From contig NZ_NJIG01000020.1 of assembly GCF_002209535.1 (NCBI RefSeq), positions 35,943 to 99,942 on the forward strand: DNA of 64,000 bases, in the 5' to 3' direction. Source of the DNA: Achromobacter marplatensis (GTDB lineage: Bacteria > Pseudomonadota > Gammaproteobacteria > Burkholderiales > Burkholderiaceae_B). Below the pieces are notes generated by a model, which saw only the letters and a program-made list of their open reading frames with translations, was not told where the DNA came from and did no database searches. Below, in pieces: positions 25,839 to 35,660 of the stretch (the stretch's first letter is position 1; each line of letters opens with the position of its first letter). A program made the translations under genes and the position numbers.

Positions 25839-28688
25839 ATGAATGCCATCCGCCCGCAGTCCGATTCAGCAGAACCCTTGCGTCACGATATCCGGCTGTT
25901 AGGCCGCCTGTTAGGAACGGTCATTGAAGAATGCGAAGGCAAGCGCGTCTTCGACACCATAGAAACGCTGCGCCGCACGGCCGTGAAATTCCGCCGGGAA
26001 GGCATCGACGCCGACAGCAAGCTGCTCGAGCAGCGCGTCAAGCGCCTGCAGGGCAACGACCCCAACTCGGTAGCGCGCGCCTTCAGCTACTTCCTGCACT
26101 TGGCCAACATCGCCGAAGACCGCGACCAGAACCGCCGCCAGCGGGCCCGCGCCTTGGCCGACGACTCCGCCGCGCGCGGCAGCCTGCGCGACGCCGTGCA
26201 GACGCTTGCCAAGCATGGCGTGGGCGCCGCCCGCATCCGCCGCCTGCTGGCCGAGGCCAGCGTGATGCCGGTGCTGACCGCGCATCCCACCGAAGTGCAG
26301 CGCAAGAGCACCCTGGACGTCCACCGCGAAATCGCCTCGGCGCTGACATTGCGCGACGGCCAGCTGACCCCAGAGGAACTGGCGCAATTGGACGCGGCCC
26401 TGCTTGGACGCGTCGCCACCTTGTGGCAGACCCGCATGCTGCGCTACACGCGCCTGACGGTGTCCGACGAAATCGAGAACGCGCTGTCGTACTACCGCAG
26501 CACCTTCCTGCAGGTCATCCCGCGCCTGTACGCGGACCTGTCCAAGCTGCTGAACCGCGAACCCGCCAAACCCTTCGCCGCGCCGCCGCCCCCGCTGGAA
26601 CCGTTCCTGCGCATGGGCAGCTGGATCGGCGGCGACCGCGACGGCAACCCGAACGTAGATGCCGGCACCCTGGAGCGCGCGCTGCTGCGCCAGGCCACGG
26701 TGCTGTTCGAACACTATCTGCAAGAGGTCCATGCGCTGGGCGCGGAACTGTCCATCACTACCTTGCTGATCTCGGCCAACCCGGAACTGCTGGCACTCGC
26801 CGACAGCAGCGGCGACGACTCCCCGCACCGCAGCGACGAGCCCTACCGCCGCGCGCTGGTCGGCGTCTACGCCCGCCTGGCTGCCACGGCGCAAGGGCTC
26901 ACGGGGCAGGACCTGGCCCGCCGCAGCACCGTGGCAGCCCCCCCGTATGGTGCGCCGGAAGAACTATCCGCCGACCTGGCCGTGATCGCCGCATCGCTGG
27001 CCGCCCACCATGGCGCGCCCATCGGCCGCCTGCGGCTAGCCGGGCTGCAACAGGCCGTGGAGGTCTTCGGCTTCCACCTGGCCACCGTCGACCTGCGCCA
27101 GAGCTCCGACGTGCATGAGCGCGCGCTGGCGGAACTGTTCGCGCGCGCCGGCACGCAGCACAACGGCCAGGCGCTGGACTATCTGGCGCTGAGCGAAGAC
27201 GAGCGCGTGGCGCTGCTGCGCGCCGAACTGGCGCAGGCGCGCCCGCTCGCGTCGCCGTGGATCGCCTACAGCGAAGACACCACGCGCGAACTGGCGGTGC
27301 TGCGCGCCGCCGCCGCCGGCCGCGCCCGTTACGGCAAGCAGGCCGTACGCCAGACCATCGTGTCGCACACCGAGACCCTGAGCGACTTGCTGGAAGTGAT
27401 GGTGCTGCAAAAAGAAGCCGGCCTGATCGCGCCGGCCGGCCAGGACATCGCGGCCGAAGACGGCCTGATGGTCGTGCCGCTGTTCGAGACCATCCCCGAC
27501 TTGCAGCGCGGCGCCGAGATCATGGCCGCCTGGCTGGACCTGCCGGAAATCCGCCAGCGCGTGAAGCTGGCGCAAAACGGCGCGCAGGAAGTCATGCTGG
27601 GTTATTCGGACAGCAACAAGGACGGCGGCTTCCTTACGTCCAACTGGTCGCTCTACCAGGCCGAACGCGCACTCGTCGAGGTGTTCTCGGCCCGCAACGT
27701 GCGCCTGCGCCTGTTCCACGGCCGCGGCGGCTCGGTAGGACGCGGCGGCGGCTCCAGCTTCGACGCGATCCTGGCCCAGCCCCCCGGCACCGTCGCCGGC
27801 CAGATCCGCCTGACCGAACAGGGCGAAGTCATCCAAAGCAAGTACAAGGACGCGGAGGTTGGGCGCTGGCACCTGGAACTGCTGGTCGCGGCCACGCTGG
27901 AATCCAGTCTGGCGCCGCGCGCCGAAGCCACCAGCGCCGAAGACGCGCACATGGCGCACCACGGCCCGGCCATGTCGTTCATGTCGGACATGGCGCAGCG
28001 CACCTACCGCGGCCTGGTCTACGACACGCCGCGCTTTGCGGAATACTTCTTTGCCGCCACCCCCATCAGCGAGATCGCCGGCCTGAACATCGGCTCGCGC
28101 CCCGCCTCGCGCAAAAAGGGCCAGCGCATCGAAGACCTGCGCGCCATCCCGTGGGGCTTCTCCTGGGCGCAATGCCGCCTGATGCTGACGGGCTGGTACG
28201 GCATGGGCTCGGCCATCGAGGCCTACCTGGAAGCCGGCGCCCCCGACGCCCCGCGCTCGCGCCGCGGCCGCCTGGCCCAGCTGCGCGAAATGGCCCGCGA
28301 CTGGCCCGCCTTCCGCACGCTGCTGTCCAACATGGAAATGGTGTTGGCCAAGTCCGACCTGGCCATCGCCGCCCGCTACGCCCAACTGGTCCCGCAGCGC
28401 GCCTTGCGCGAGCGTATCTTCGGTGCCATCAGCGCCGAACACGCCCGCACGCTGGCCATGCTGAAGCTCTTGACCCAGCGCGAACTGCTGGCCGACAACC
28501 CCACCCTGCAGGACTCGCTGCGCGAACGCTTCGCCTACATCGACCCGCTGAACTACCTGCAGATCGACCTGATCCGCCGGCATCGCGCGGCGCAGAAGCA
28601 CCCCGACGCCGACATCGACGAACGCGTGCAACGCGCGATTCACCTGACCATCAACGGGATTGCAGCGGGACTGCGCAATTCTGGCTGA
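25839..28688 (+). CDS. ppc: Phosphoenolpyruvate carboxylase
   Basis: A 949-residue enzyme making oxaloacetate from PEP and bicarbonate. Hallmarks are VMPVLTAHPTEVQRKS (catalytic His), GSWIGGDRDGNPNV, VMLGYSDSNKDGGF, FHGRGGSVGRGGG and IPWGFSWAQCRLMLTGWYG. The length is slightly above the E. coli enzyme (883). The C-terminal residues NSG replace the NTG end seen in many family members. The gene stands alone. It is followed 26 bases later by the large Fur-type palindrome, which may also act as its terminator. Confidence 0.97.
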   Translation: MNAIRPQSDSAEPLRHDIRLLGRLLGTVIEECEGKRVFDTIETLRRTAVKFRREGIDADSKLLEQRVKRLQGNDPNSVARAFSYFLHLANIAEDRDQNRRQRARALADDSAARGSLRDAVQTLAKHGVGAARIRRLLAEASVMPVLTAHPTEVQRKSTLDVHREIASALTLRDGQLTPEELAQLDAALLGRVATLWQTRMLRYTRLTVSDEIENALSYYRSTFLQVIPRLYADLSKLLNREPAKPFAAPPPPLEPFLRMGSWIGGDRDGNPNVDAGTLERALLRQATVLFEHYLQEVHALGAELSITTLLISANPELLALADSSGDDSPHRSDEPYRRALVGVYARLAATAQGLTGQDLARRSTVAAPPYGAPEELSADLAVIAASLAAHHGAPIGRLRLAGLQQAVEVFGFHLATVDLRQSSDVHERALAELFARAGTQHNGQALDYLALSEDERVALLRAELAQARPLASPWIAYSEDTTRELAVLRAAAAGRARYGKQAVRQTIVSHTETLSDLLEVMVLQKEAGLIAPAGQDIAAEDGLMVVPLFETIPDLQRGAEIMAAWLDLPEIRQRVKLAQNGAQEVMLGYSDSNKDGGFLTSNWSLYQAERALVEVFSARNVRLRLFHGRGGSVGRGGGSSFDAILAQPPGTVAGQIRLTEQGEVIQSKYKDAEVGRWHLELLVAATLESSLAPRAEATSAEDAHMAHHGPAMSFMSDMAQRTYRGLVYDTPRFAEYFFAATPISEIAGLNIGSRPASRKKGQRIEDLRAIPWGFSWAQCRLMLTGWYGMGSAIEAYLEAGAPDAPRSRRGRLAQLREMARDWPAFRTLLSNMEMVLAKSDLAIAARYAQLVPQRALRERIFGAISAEHARTLAMLKLLTQRELLADNPTLQDSLRERFAYIDPLNYLQIDLIRRHRAAQKHPDADIDERVQRAIHLTINGIAAGLRNSG

Positions 28689-28714
28689 CGCCGGCGTTGC
28701 CGACAGACCGGCAA

Positions 28715-28751
28715 GCGCTATAAAATGAGTATTATTCTCATTTTATAGCGC
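28715..28751 (+). promoter_or_regulatory. Fur-type iron box within a 37-base palindrome
   Basis: Perfect 15-base arms (GCGCTATAAAATGAG and its complement at 28737-28751) flank TATTATT. The central 19 bases, AATGAGTATTATTCTCATT, closely resemble the Fur consensus. It lies 36 bases before the ECF sigma gene, as expected for iron repression of a FecI-type sigma factor. Confidence 0.85.
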
Positions 28752-28787
28752 ATACGCCTTCCCGGCGCCGCGCGCCCGGGGGCTTCC

Positions 28788-29309
28788 ATGTCCATTACCG
28801 ATTCCGCCGGTCCGCCAGCGGGCATCGAAAGCCTGTACACCGAGCACCACGGCTGGCTGCGTACCTGGCTGCGGCGCAGGCTGGGCAACGCCTTCGACGC
28901 GGCCGATCTGGCGCACGACACCTATCTGCGCATCCTGAATAGCGGCCGTGTCCCCGAGCCCCATCAGTCCCGCCAGCATCTGGCGCAGATCGCCAAGTGC
29001 CTGGTCATCGACCTGTACCGCCGTCGCCAGATTGAAGCGGCCTATCTGGACGCCATCGCCCACCTGCCGCCTGCGCACGCGCCTTCCGAAGAGACCCGTG
29101 CGCTGACCGTCCAGGCCCTGATCCAGATCGACCTGATCCTGAACGGCATGCCGGCCAAGGTGCGCGAAGCCTTGCTACTGTGCAAGCTGGACGGGTTGAG
29201 CTACACGGAGATCGCGGCCCGGCTGGGCGTGTCGGTATCGTCCGTGAAGAAGTACATCGCGACGGCGCTGCTGGCCTGCTATCAGGCGCAGTTGGCGGCC
29301 GGCGGCTGA
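28788..29309 (+). CDS. ECF sigma factor, FecI type
   Basis: A 173-residue sigma factor. Region 2 is in ESLYTEHHGWLRTWLRRRLG with DAADLAHDTYLRIL. Region 4 is in GMPAKVREALLLCKLDGLSY through ARLGVSVSSVKKYI. It directs RNA polymerase to the siderophore-receptor promoter when the receptor and the FecR protein signal. It has an upstream Fur box and is followed six bases later by the fecR-type gene, then the receptor, in the classical order. Confidence 0.94.
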   Translation: MSITDSAGPPAGIESLYTEHHGWLRTWLRRRLGNAFDAADLAHDTYLRILNSGRVPEPHQSRQHLAQIAKCLVIDLYRRRQIEAAYLDAIAHLPPAHAPSEETRALTVQALIQIDLILNGMPAKVREALLLCKLDGLSYTEIAARLGVSVSSVKKYIATALLACYQAQLAAGG

Positions 29310-29315
29310 ACGGCC

Positions 29316-30302
29316 ATGACGGGTACGACAAGCCTTGCACAGCCGGACCGGCCCATTGATCCCGCCATCATGCGCCAGGCCGCCGCGTGGATCGCCCAGA
29401 TGTGGTCCGACGATGTCAGCGAGCAGGACCGGACCGCGTGCGCCCATTGGCGCGCCCGGCATCCCGACCATGAGCAAGCGTGGCAGCGATTGATCGCGTT
29501 CGAACACAAGCTGGGCAGCGTGCCGCGCGATGCCGCACGCCAGGCGTTGCGCGCCCCCGCTGGCGCCGGACGACGGCGCGCCCTGCGCGCATTGGGCCTG
29601 GGCGCGGTGGCCATCGGCGCCGGCTACGCGATGCGCGGCACCGATACGTGGCAAGCCGCCACGTCCGACTATCGCAGCGGCACCGGCGAAATCCTGGCGC
29701 TGACACTGCCGGACGGTTCGCACATCACCTTGTCCACAGGCTCGGCGGTCGATCTGCGGTTTACGCACGACGAGCGACTGGTGGTTCTACGCGTCGGAGA
29801 AATCCTCATTGCCACGGCCCCGGACGCAGCCGCCGTGTCCCGGCCCTTCCGGGTGCGCACCCGGCACGGCACCGTCCAGGCGCTGGGGACCCGCTTTACC
29901 GTTCGTGACGACGACACGGCTTCTCGCGTCGCCGTATTCGAAGGCGCGGTGGAAATACGGCCGGCCCGCGCACCGGATGAGGCGGTGCGCGTGGAAGCCG
30001 GCCGGGGATCAAGCTTCTCGCAATATGGTGTTGAACCGCTTGAGCCGGTGTCCGAGGCTGCGGCAGCCTGGAGCCGTGGCGTGCTGGTGGCTGACGACAT
30101 GCGCCTGGACGCCTTTGTTGCAGAACTTGCCCGCTACCGGTCCGGCCTGCTGCGTTGCGACCCGGCCGTCGCGGATTTGCGCGTCAGCGGCGTCTTTTCG
30201 CTGCGCGACACCGATCGGGCCTTGGATAACCTGACGCGCGGCCTGCCGGTGACGGTGGTCTACCGCAGCCGCTATTGGGTGACGGTGCGGGCGGCAGACT
30301 GA
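29316..30302 (+). CDS. FecR-family anti-sigma / signal-transducing protein
   Basis: A 328-residue protein with an N-terminal cytoplasmic DUF4880-like sigma-binding segment (AAAWIAQMWSDDVSEQDRTA, HWRARHPDHEQAWQRL). A short hydrophobic segment at about residues 90-108 is the likely inner-membrane anchor. The periplasmic FecR domain follows (LPDGSHITLSTGSAVDLRF, RPFRVRTRHGTVQALGTRF, VFEGAVEI), then an STN-like C-terminal end. It relays the loaded-receptor signal to the preceding sigma factor. Confidence 0.93.
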   Translation: MTGTTSLAQPDRPIDPAIMRQAAAWIAQMWSDDVSEQDRTACAHWRARHPDHEQAWQRLIAFEHKLGSVPRDAARQALRAPAGAGRRRALRALGLGAVAIGAGYAMRGTDTWQAATSDYRSGTGEILALTLPDGSHITLSTGSAVDLRFTHDERLVVLRVGEILIATAPDAAAVSRPFRVRTRHGTVQALGTRFTVRDDDTASRVAVFEGAVEIRPARAPDEAVRVEAGRGSSFSQYGVEPLEPVSEAAAAWSRGVLVADDMRLDAFVAELARYRSGLLRCDPAVADLRVSGVFSLRDTDRALDNLTRGLPVTVVYRSRYWVTVRAAD

Positions 30303-30438
30303 ACGCGCCCCATGCCGAAGCTGCCCGCACCTGTCGCGTTACAACTTTTTTTGGCTGGCGATTGTCCTTTGGGCCGCCTCGTTCGGGATACAGGGTGAAC
30401 CCCCTCAACCTTGAACCCAAGCAGCAAGGCCCAAGACC

Positions 30439-32916
30439 ATGTCCCGTCATCACCCGTCCCATCGCCGCGGCCGCTCGTTGGCCGCGCCGGCATCCCATTC
30501 CGCGTCCTCCCGCATGGCGTTGGGCCGCCGCACCGCCGCGGCCCGATTGGCCTGGCTGATCAGCACCGCACTAACGGCCGTCGCCGCCGCGCCAGCGGCC
30601 CAGGCGCAAGCCGTGGAGGCCAAGCGCAGCTACGTCATCGCCGGCGGCTCGCTGAGCCAGGCGCTCAACGCCTACGCCAACGCGGCGGGGGTGGAACTGA
30701 CCATGGACGCGAGCTTGCTGCACGGCAAGCGTAGCAGCGGGCTGTCGGGCAACTACACCGTGCGCGAGGGATTCGCCGAACTGCTGCGCGGCCACGGCCT
30801 GCGGGCATCGCCGGAACCCAATGGCAGTTTTACGCTGAAAGCGGCGCCCGCCTCGCGAGAGGACGCCGCGCTGCTCGATCCCGTGACCGTCACGGGACAG
30901 GCAGAGACGGCCACGGGGCCTTTCCACGGCTACGCGGCCACGCTCAGCGCGACGGGCACCAAGACCGATACGCCCATCATCGAAACCCCGCAGTCGATCA
31001 CCGTGGTGGGCGCGGAAGAAATCGAAACGCTCAAATCGCAGAGCCTGCAGGACGCGTTGGGGTACGTCGCGGGCGTAAGCCGCGCCGAGGGCCTGGACAG
31101 GACCACGGATAGCCTGTTCCTACGAGGATTTCGCTCGAACCAGGGCAGCTATTACCGCGACGGCTCCTTGTACACCGTCAACATCTACGACGGCAGGCAA
31201 GAGCCCTACGGTCTGGAACGGATCGAGTTCTTGAAAGGCGCCTCGTCGGTCCTCTTCGGCGCAATGCCCCCGGGCGGTATCGTCAACACCGTCAGCAAGC
31301 GTCCCACCCTCGAACCGTTGCGGGAACTGAATGTGGAGGCGGGGAGCTTCCGCCGCAAACAGGTGGCCGCCGATTTCGGCGGCGCGCTGGACCAAGACGG
31401 CACATGGTCGTACCGGCTGACCGCGCTCAAGCGCGACAGCGACACCTTCATCGACCATGTACCCGATGACCGGACCTACGTCGCGCCGGCCGTCAAATGG
31501 CAGCCGAGCGAGGCGACCTCGCTGACGCTCCTGGCCGAGTATCAGAAAGACCGCACCGCCTACGTCTACGGCCTGCCAGCACAGGGCACGGTACTGCCCA
31601 ACATCAACGGCGACATCCCGCGCGATCGCTTCACGGGCGAGCCCGGCCTGGACGAGTTCAAGATGGAACGCTTTTCCGTCGGATACTTGTTCGAGCACGC
31701 CTTCAGCAGCCAATTGAAACTGCGCCACAACCTGCGCTACGTCAACGCGAAGAGCGACTACAACTCCACCGACATCTGGCAGTTGATGCCCGATCAGCGC
31801 AGGACTGCGGACCGCGGCTTCTCACCCCGCCAGGACAAATCGTCGGCGCTGTCCGTCGATACGTCGCTGCAATACCAGACCCGCACCGGTGTTGTCGACC
31901 ACACGCTGCTGGCCGGGCTGGACTACTCGATGCCACGGCACGAGAGCAGGCGCTATTTCCAGACGCTGGACAGCCTTGACCTCTTCGACCCGACATACGG
32001 CAGTCCGCTGGGGCCTGCGACGCCCAACTACGGCTCGTCAACGAAGGGCGACAACAAGCGACTGGGCATATATTTCCAGGACCAGATGAAGATCGTCGAC
32101 AAATGGGTTGTACTGCTGGGCGGGCGGCAAGACTGGGTGACCGGCAACGAACACAACCTGTTCACGCAAGAGCAGTACGCGGACAACGAGAAAAGCCAGG
32201 CGTTCAGCGGGCGCGCCGGGCTGGTCTACCTGGCCGACAACGGCCTGGCCCCCTTCGTGAGCTTTAGCCAGTCGTTCGAACCGACCCTCGGCCAGGACCG
32301 CCAGGGCAATCGTTTCGAACCCACCCGCGGCGAACAGTACGAGGCGGGCCTGCGGTATCAACCCGCCGGTTCGGGCATGCTGCTGTCGGCGTCGATGTAC
32401 CAGCTGATCCGAAAAAACGTGACCGTGACCGACCCTTTGGACACGTCCTACCAGATCCAGGCCGGCAAGGCGCGCTCGCGGGGCCTGGAACTGGAGGCGC
32501 GCACCCGCATCGGCCGTCATGCCAACCTGATCGCGGCCTATGCCTACACCGATGCACGCACGCTCAAGGCCAGCCCTTTGCAACCCGGCGAAGAGGGCAA
32601 GCGCCTGAACTCGGTCCCCTTCAACCAATTCTCGCTCTGGGGGGACTATGGCTTCGGCGACTTCGGCCTGCCCGGACTGAGGGTGGGCGCCGGCGTCCGC
32701 TACGTAGGCAGCACCCGCGGCATGGCGCACGGCACAGCCGTCGAAGTGCCCTCTTTCACCCTGATTGACGCGATGGTCAGCTACACCACGGGGCCATGGA
32801 AATTCGCATTGAACGCCACCAATCTGACCGATAAGACTTACATCGGCAGTTGCACCTACGGCTGCTTCTACGGCGAACCACGCCGGGTGATCGGCACCGC
32901 GACTTACCGCTGGTAA
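30439..32916 (+). CDS. TonB-dependent siderophore receptor with STN signalling domain
   Basis: An 825-residue outer-membrane receptor. A long Arg-rich N-terminus leads to a hydrophobic segment ending AAQAQA, the likely signal cleavage site; an in-frame ATG at 30514 would give a more ordinary signal length. Residues about 60-120 are the STN domain that contacts FecR. The plug follows (TDTPIIETPQSITVVGAEEI, LFGAMPPGGIVN). The beta-barrel ends with the aromatic terminus ATYRW. The length and STN domain class it with regulated ferric-siderophore receptors such as FpvA or FoxA. The cognate siderophore is unknown and no siderophore biosynthesis genes are nearby. Confidence 0.95.
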   Translation: MSRHHPSHRRGRSLAAPASHSASSRMALGRRTAAARLAWLISTALTAVAAAPAAQAQAVEAKRSYVIAGGSLSQALNAYANAAGVELTMDASLLHGKRSSGLSGNYTVREGFAELLRGHGLRASPEPNGSFTLKAAPASREDAALLDPVTVTGQAETATGPFHGYAATLSATGTKTDTPIIETPQSITVVGAEEIETLKSQSLQDALGYVAGVSRAEGLDRTTDSLFLRGFRSNQGSYYRDGSLYTVNIYDGRQEPYGLERIEFLKGASSVLFGAMPPGGIVNTVSKRPTLEPLRELNVEAGSFRRKQVAADFGGALDQDGTWSYRLTALKRDSDTFIDHVPDDRTYVAPAVKWQPSEATSLTLLAEYQKDRTAYVYGLPAQGTVLPNINGDIPRDRFTGEPGLDEFKMERFSVGYLFEHAFSSQLKLRHNLRYVNAKSDYNSTDIWQLMPDQRRTADRGFSPRQDKSSALSVDTSLQYQTRTGVVDHTLLAGLDYSMPRHESRRYFQTLDSLDLFDPTYGSPLGPATPNYGSSTKGDNKRLGIYFQDQMKIVDKWVVLLGGRQDWVTGNEHNLFTQEQYADNEKSQAFSGRAGLVYLADNGLAPFVSFSQSFEPTLGQDRQGNRFEPTRGEQYEAGLRYQPAGSGMLLSASMYQLIRKNVTVTDPLDTSYQIQAGKARSRGLELEARTRIGRHANLIAAYAYTDARTLKASPLQPGEEGKRLNSVPFNQFSLWGDYGFGDFGLPGLRVGAGVRYVGSTRGMAHGTAVEVPSFTLIDAMVSYTTGPWKFALNATNLTDKTYIGSCTYGCFYGEPRRVIGTATYRW

Positions 32917-32925
32917 AGCCGGCGC

Positions 32926-32961
32926 GGCAGGGGAAGACGCTCTTCCCGGCAAGCCCCTGCC
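32926..32961 (+). terminator. Stem-loop after the receptor gene, with two alternative pairings
   Basis: GGCAGGGG at 32926-32933 pairs with CCCCTGCC at 32954-32961. An inner hairpin, GGGAAGA-CGC-TCTTCCC, at 32931-32947 competes for part of the left arm. It has no T-tract, so termination is inferred from position. Confidence 0.45.
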
Positions 32962-33045
32962 CACCCTCAGGCGTCCACCAGGTGAACGCCAAAAAATCCC
33001 CATTTGTCCATCCTCGGTGACTTTTAGTACTATTCCCACCAGAAA

Positions 33046-33077
33046 TTCTATATACGCACAAATGTTCGTATATAGAA
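33046..33077. promoter_or_regulatory. Perfect inverted repeat upstream of the aromatic-catabolism genes
   Basis: TTCTATATACG and CGTATATAGAA flank a ten-base spacer, about 125 bases before the hydroxyacyl-CoA dehydrogenase gene. The surrounding DNA is AT-rich for this genome. A dimeric regulator site is likely; the IclR protein encoded at 36581-37363 is a candidate. Confidence 0.55.
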
Positions 33078-33201
33078 CAAAACGATTTTTCTGGCCTCGC
33101 CGCACAGAAAGGCACCCTAGGAAGAGACAGAGCTCACCCTGATTCGCCCGCGTGCCTGACTGAACCGCAGCAGCCTGCAAGACAGCACCGAGCGAACCAT
33201 C

Positions 33202-34137
33202 ATGGATACTCCCCTCAAGAATCTCGCCGTCATCGGCGCAGGCGCCATGGGCAGCGGCATCGCCGCGCTATTCGCCTCGAAGGGACTCGACATCGTCCTG
33301 ATCGATCCGATGGAAGGCGCCCTTGCCCGCGCCTTGAAGACCATCGAACGCCAATTGAACGTCTACGCCCCGGACAACGTTCAAGCCGCAATCGGCCGGA
33401 TCCGCTTCGACCCCAGCCTGGACGCCGCCGCCAGCTGCGACCTCGTCATCGAAGCCGTACCGGAAAACCTGGAGCTCAAGCGCGGCATCTTCGCCAAGCT
33501 TGACGCCCTGTGCCCGGCCCACACGCTGTTCGCCACCAACACCTCGGGCCTGTCCATCAACGCCATCGCCAGCGCCGTCGCGCGCCGCGACCGCTTCGTG
33601 GGCACCCACTTCTTCACCCCTGCCGACGTCATCCCGCTGGTCGAAGTCGTGCGCAACGATGACACCTCGGAGGCCACCGTCGCCCAGGTCATGGCCACGC
33701 TGCGTTTCGCCGGCAAGCGGCCCGTGCTGGTGCGCCAGGACATCCCCGGCTTTATCGCCAACCGCATCCAGCACGCGCTGGCGCGCGAAGCGATCTCGCT
33801 TTTGGAAAAGGGCGTGGCCAGCGCCGAAGACATCGACGAAGTGGTCAAGTGGAGCCTGGGGCTGCGCCTGGCCTTGTCCGGCCCGCTGGAGCAGCGCGAC
33901 ATGAACGGCATCGACGTGCACTACGCGATCGCCAGCTATCTCTACAAAGACCTGGAAAACCGGACTGAGCCGTCCGACCTGCTCAAGAGCAAGGTCGAAA
34001 GCGGACAGATCGGCGCCAAAAGCGGCCAGGGCTTCTACTCCTGGAGCCCCGAACGCCGCGAACGCGTGCTGCGCGAGAAAAGCGCCACGCTGGGCGAACT
34101 GGCCGCGTGGCTCAACAGCAAGGCCGGCGACGCCTGA
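33202..34137 (+). CDS. 3-hydroxyacyl-CoA dehydrogenase family protein
   Basis: A 311-residue NAD-dependent dehydrogenase. Residues about 8-185 form the NAD domain (VIGAGAMGSGIAALFASKG, VIEAVPENLELKRGIF, ATNTSGLSI). The catalytic His is in GTHFFTPADVIPLVEVV, followed by the dimerisation domain (IPGFIANRIQHALAREA). Length matches stand-alone 3-hydroxybutyryl-CoA dehydrogenases. It is the first gene of the cluster with AtoE, CoA-transferase and lactone-degrading enzymes, suggesting oxidation of a hydroxyacyl-CoA or similar acid. The precise substrate is not readable. Confidence 0.9.
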   Translation: MDTPLKNLAVIGAGAMGSGIAALFASKGLDIVLIDPMEGALARALKTIERQLNVYAPDNVQAAIGRIRFDPSLDAAASCDLVIEAVPENLELKRGIFAKLDALCPAHTLFATNTSGLSINAIASAVARRDRFVGTHFFTPADVIPLVEVVRNDDTSEATVAQVMATLRFAGKRPVLVRQDIPGFIANRIQHALAREAISLLEKGVASAEDIDEVVKWSLGLRLALSGPLEQRDMNGIDVHYAIASYLYKDLENRTEPSDLLKSKVESGQIGAKSGQGFYSWSPERRERVLREKSATLGELAAWLNSKAGDA

Positions 34138-34311
34138 CGGCGCCCCTACGAATTCACAACGGATAAGGCGCGGGGGCAACCGCCAACCGCGCCGACGGGC
34201 CACGAGCCCACCACACAAAGAAAACCAGACGTCGCTCCCGCCCGCACCGCCACCCGGTGACGGGCGAGGCAAGACACTAGAGAACCCGCCTACGGAGTTG
34301 TTGGAGGCACC

Positions 34312-35652
34312 ATGAATAAACTCGCTTCATTCTTTACCGAGCTGATGCGCAAGTATCTGCCCGATCCTTTCGTTTTTGCGATCGCACTGACCCTGTTGAC
34401 CGTGCTGCTCGCCATGGGCATCGAAGGCCAGAGCATCGGCGACGTCACCCGCGCCTGGGGCAAGGGCTTCTGGAGCCTCTTGGCCTTCACGACCCAGATG
34501 GCCGTGATCCTGGCCATGGGCTACGTGCTGGCCACCGCGCCGCTGACCGACCGCCTGCTCAACCGCATCGTCAGCCACGTGCACCGTCCGCACACCGCCA
34601 TCATCGTCGCGACGCTGGTCGGCGGCGTGGGCAGCTACCTGAACTGGGGCTTCGGTCTGGTCATCGGCGGCATCGTCGCCAAGAAGCTGGCGCTGAAGGT
34701 CAAGGGCGTTCACTACCCGCTGATCATCGCGGCGGCCTATAGCGGCTTCACGATGTACGGCCTGGGCCTGTCCGCCAGCATCCCCGTGCTGGTCGCCACT
34801 CCCGGCCATCCGACCGCCAAGCAGATGGGCACCATCCCGCTGTCGGAAACCATCTTCTCGGTGCCCATGCTGATCACCAGCCTGGTCATCATCATCACGC
34901 TGCCGCTGCTCAACGCCTGGCTGCACCCGAAGAAGGGCGAGAAGATCGTTGAAGTGGACCCGGCGATCGACCGCGACGCCAACGCCTCCACCGCCACCGA
35001 AGACATGCTGGAAAAGGGCACCATCGCCTCGAAGCTGAACAACAGCCGCATCCTCTCCATGCTGATCGGCGCGCTGGGCATCGCCTACGTGACGTTCCAC
35101 TTCATGGACGGCGGTTCGCTGGACCTGAACCTGATCAACTTCATCATCCTGTTCCTGGGCATCATCCTGCTGGGCACGCCGGCCGCCTACGTGGCCAAGC
35201 TGACCGAAGGCATCAAGACGATCTCCGGGATCATCCTGCAATATCCGTTTTACGCCGGCATCATGGCCATCATGGCCGCCTCCGGCCTGGTGACGTCGAT
35301 CTCGCAGGTGTTCGTTGACTTCGCCACGCCGGCAACCCTGCCGTTCTGGGGCCTGATCAGCTCGTTCTTCATCAACTTCTTCGCTCCGTCCGCCGGTGGC
35401 CACTGGGTCATCCAGGGTCCGTTCATGATCGACGCGGCCAAGGAAATCGGCAGCGCGCTGAACCAGACGACCATGGCCGTCATGCTGGGCAACGCCTGGA
35501 ACGACCTGGTGCAGCCCTTCTGGATCCTGCCGGCGCTGGCCTTGTCGAAACTCAAGCTGCGCGACGTGATGGGCTATACCGTCATCATGATGCTGTGGGT
35601 CGGCGTGATCCACATCACCGCCGTGCTGGCCTGGGGCTACGCCACGCACTGA
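34312..35652 (+). CDS. atoE: Short-chain fatty-acid transporter, AtoE family
   Basis: A 446-residue membrane protein with about 10-12 hydrophobic segments. It begins LASFFTELMRKYLPDPFVFA and has YLNWGFGLVIGGIVAKKLAL, the conserved STIPxxIATPGH-like region ASIPVLVATPGHPTAKQM, and FFAPSAGGHWVIQGPF, all typical of AtoE/SCFA uptake permeases. It probably imports a short-chain oxo- or hydroxy-acid used by the neighbouring enzymes. The ATG follows a GGAGG-like site. Confidence 0.92.
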   Translation: MNKLASFFTELMRKYLPDPFVFAIALTLLTVLLAMGIEGQSIGDVTRAWGKGFWSLLAFTTQMAVILAMGYVLATAPLTDRLLNRIVSHVHRPHTAIIVATLVGGVGSYLNWGFGLVIGGIVAKKLALKVKGVHYPLIIAAAYSGFTMYGLGLSASIPVLVATPGHPTAKQMGTIPLSETIFSVPMLITSLVIIITLPLLNAWLHPKKGEKIVEVDPAIDRDANASTATEDMLEKGTIASKLNNSRILSMLIGALGIAYVTFHFMDGGSLDLNLINFIILFLGIILLGTPAAYVAKLTEGIKTISGIILQYPFYAGIMAIMAASGLVTSISQVFVDFATPATLPFWGLISSFFINFFAPSAGGHWVIQGPFMIDAAKEIGSALNQTTMAVMLGNAWNDLVQPFWILPALALSKLKLRDVMGYTVIMMLWVGVIHITAVLAWGYATH

Positions 35653-35660
35653 TAGGCTGA

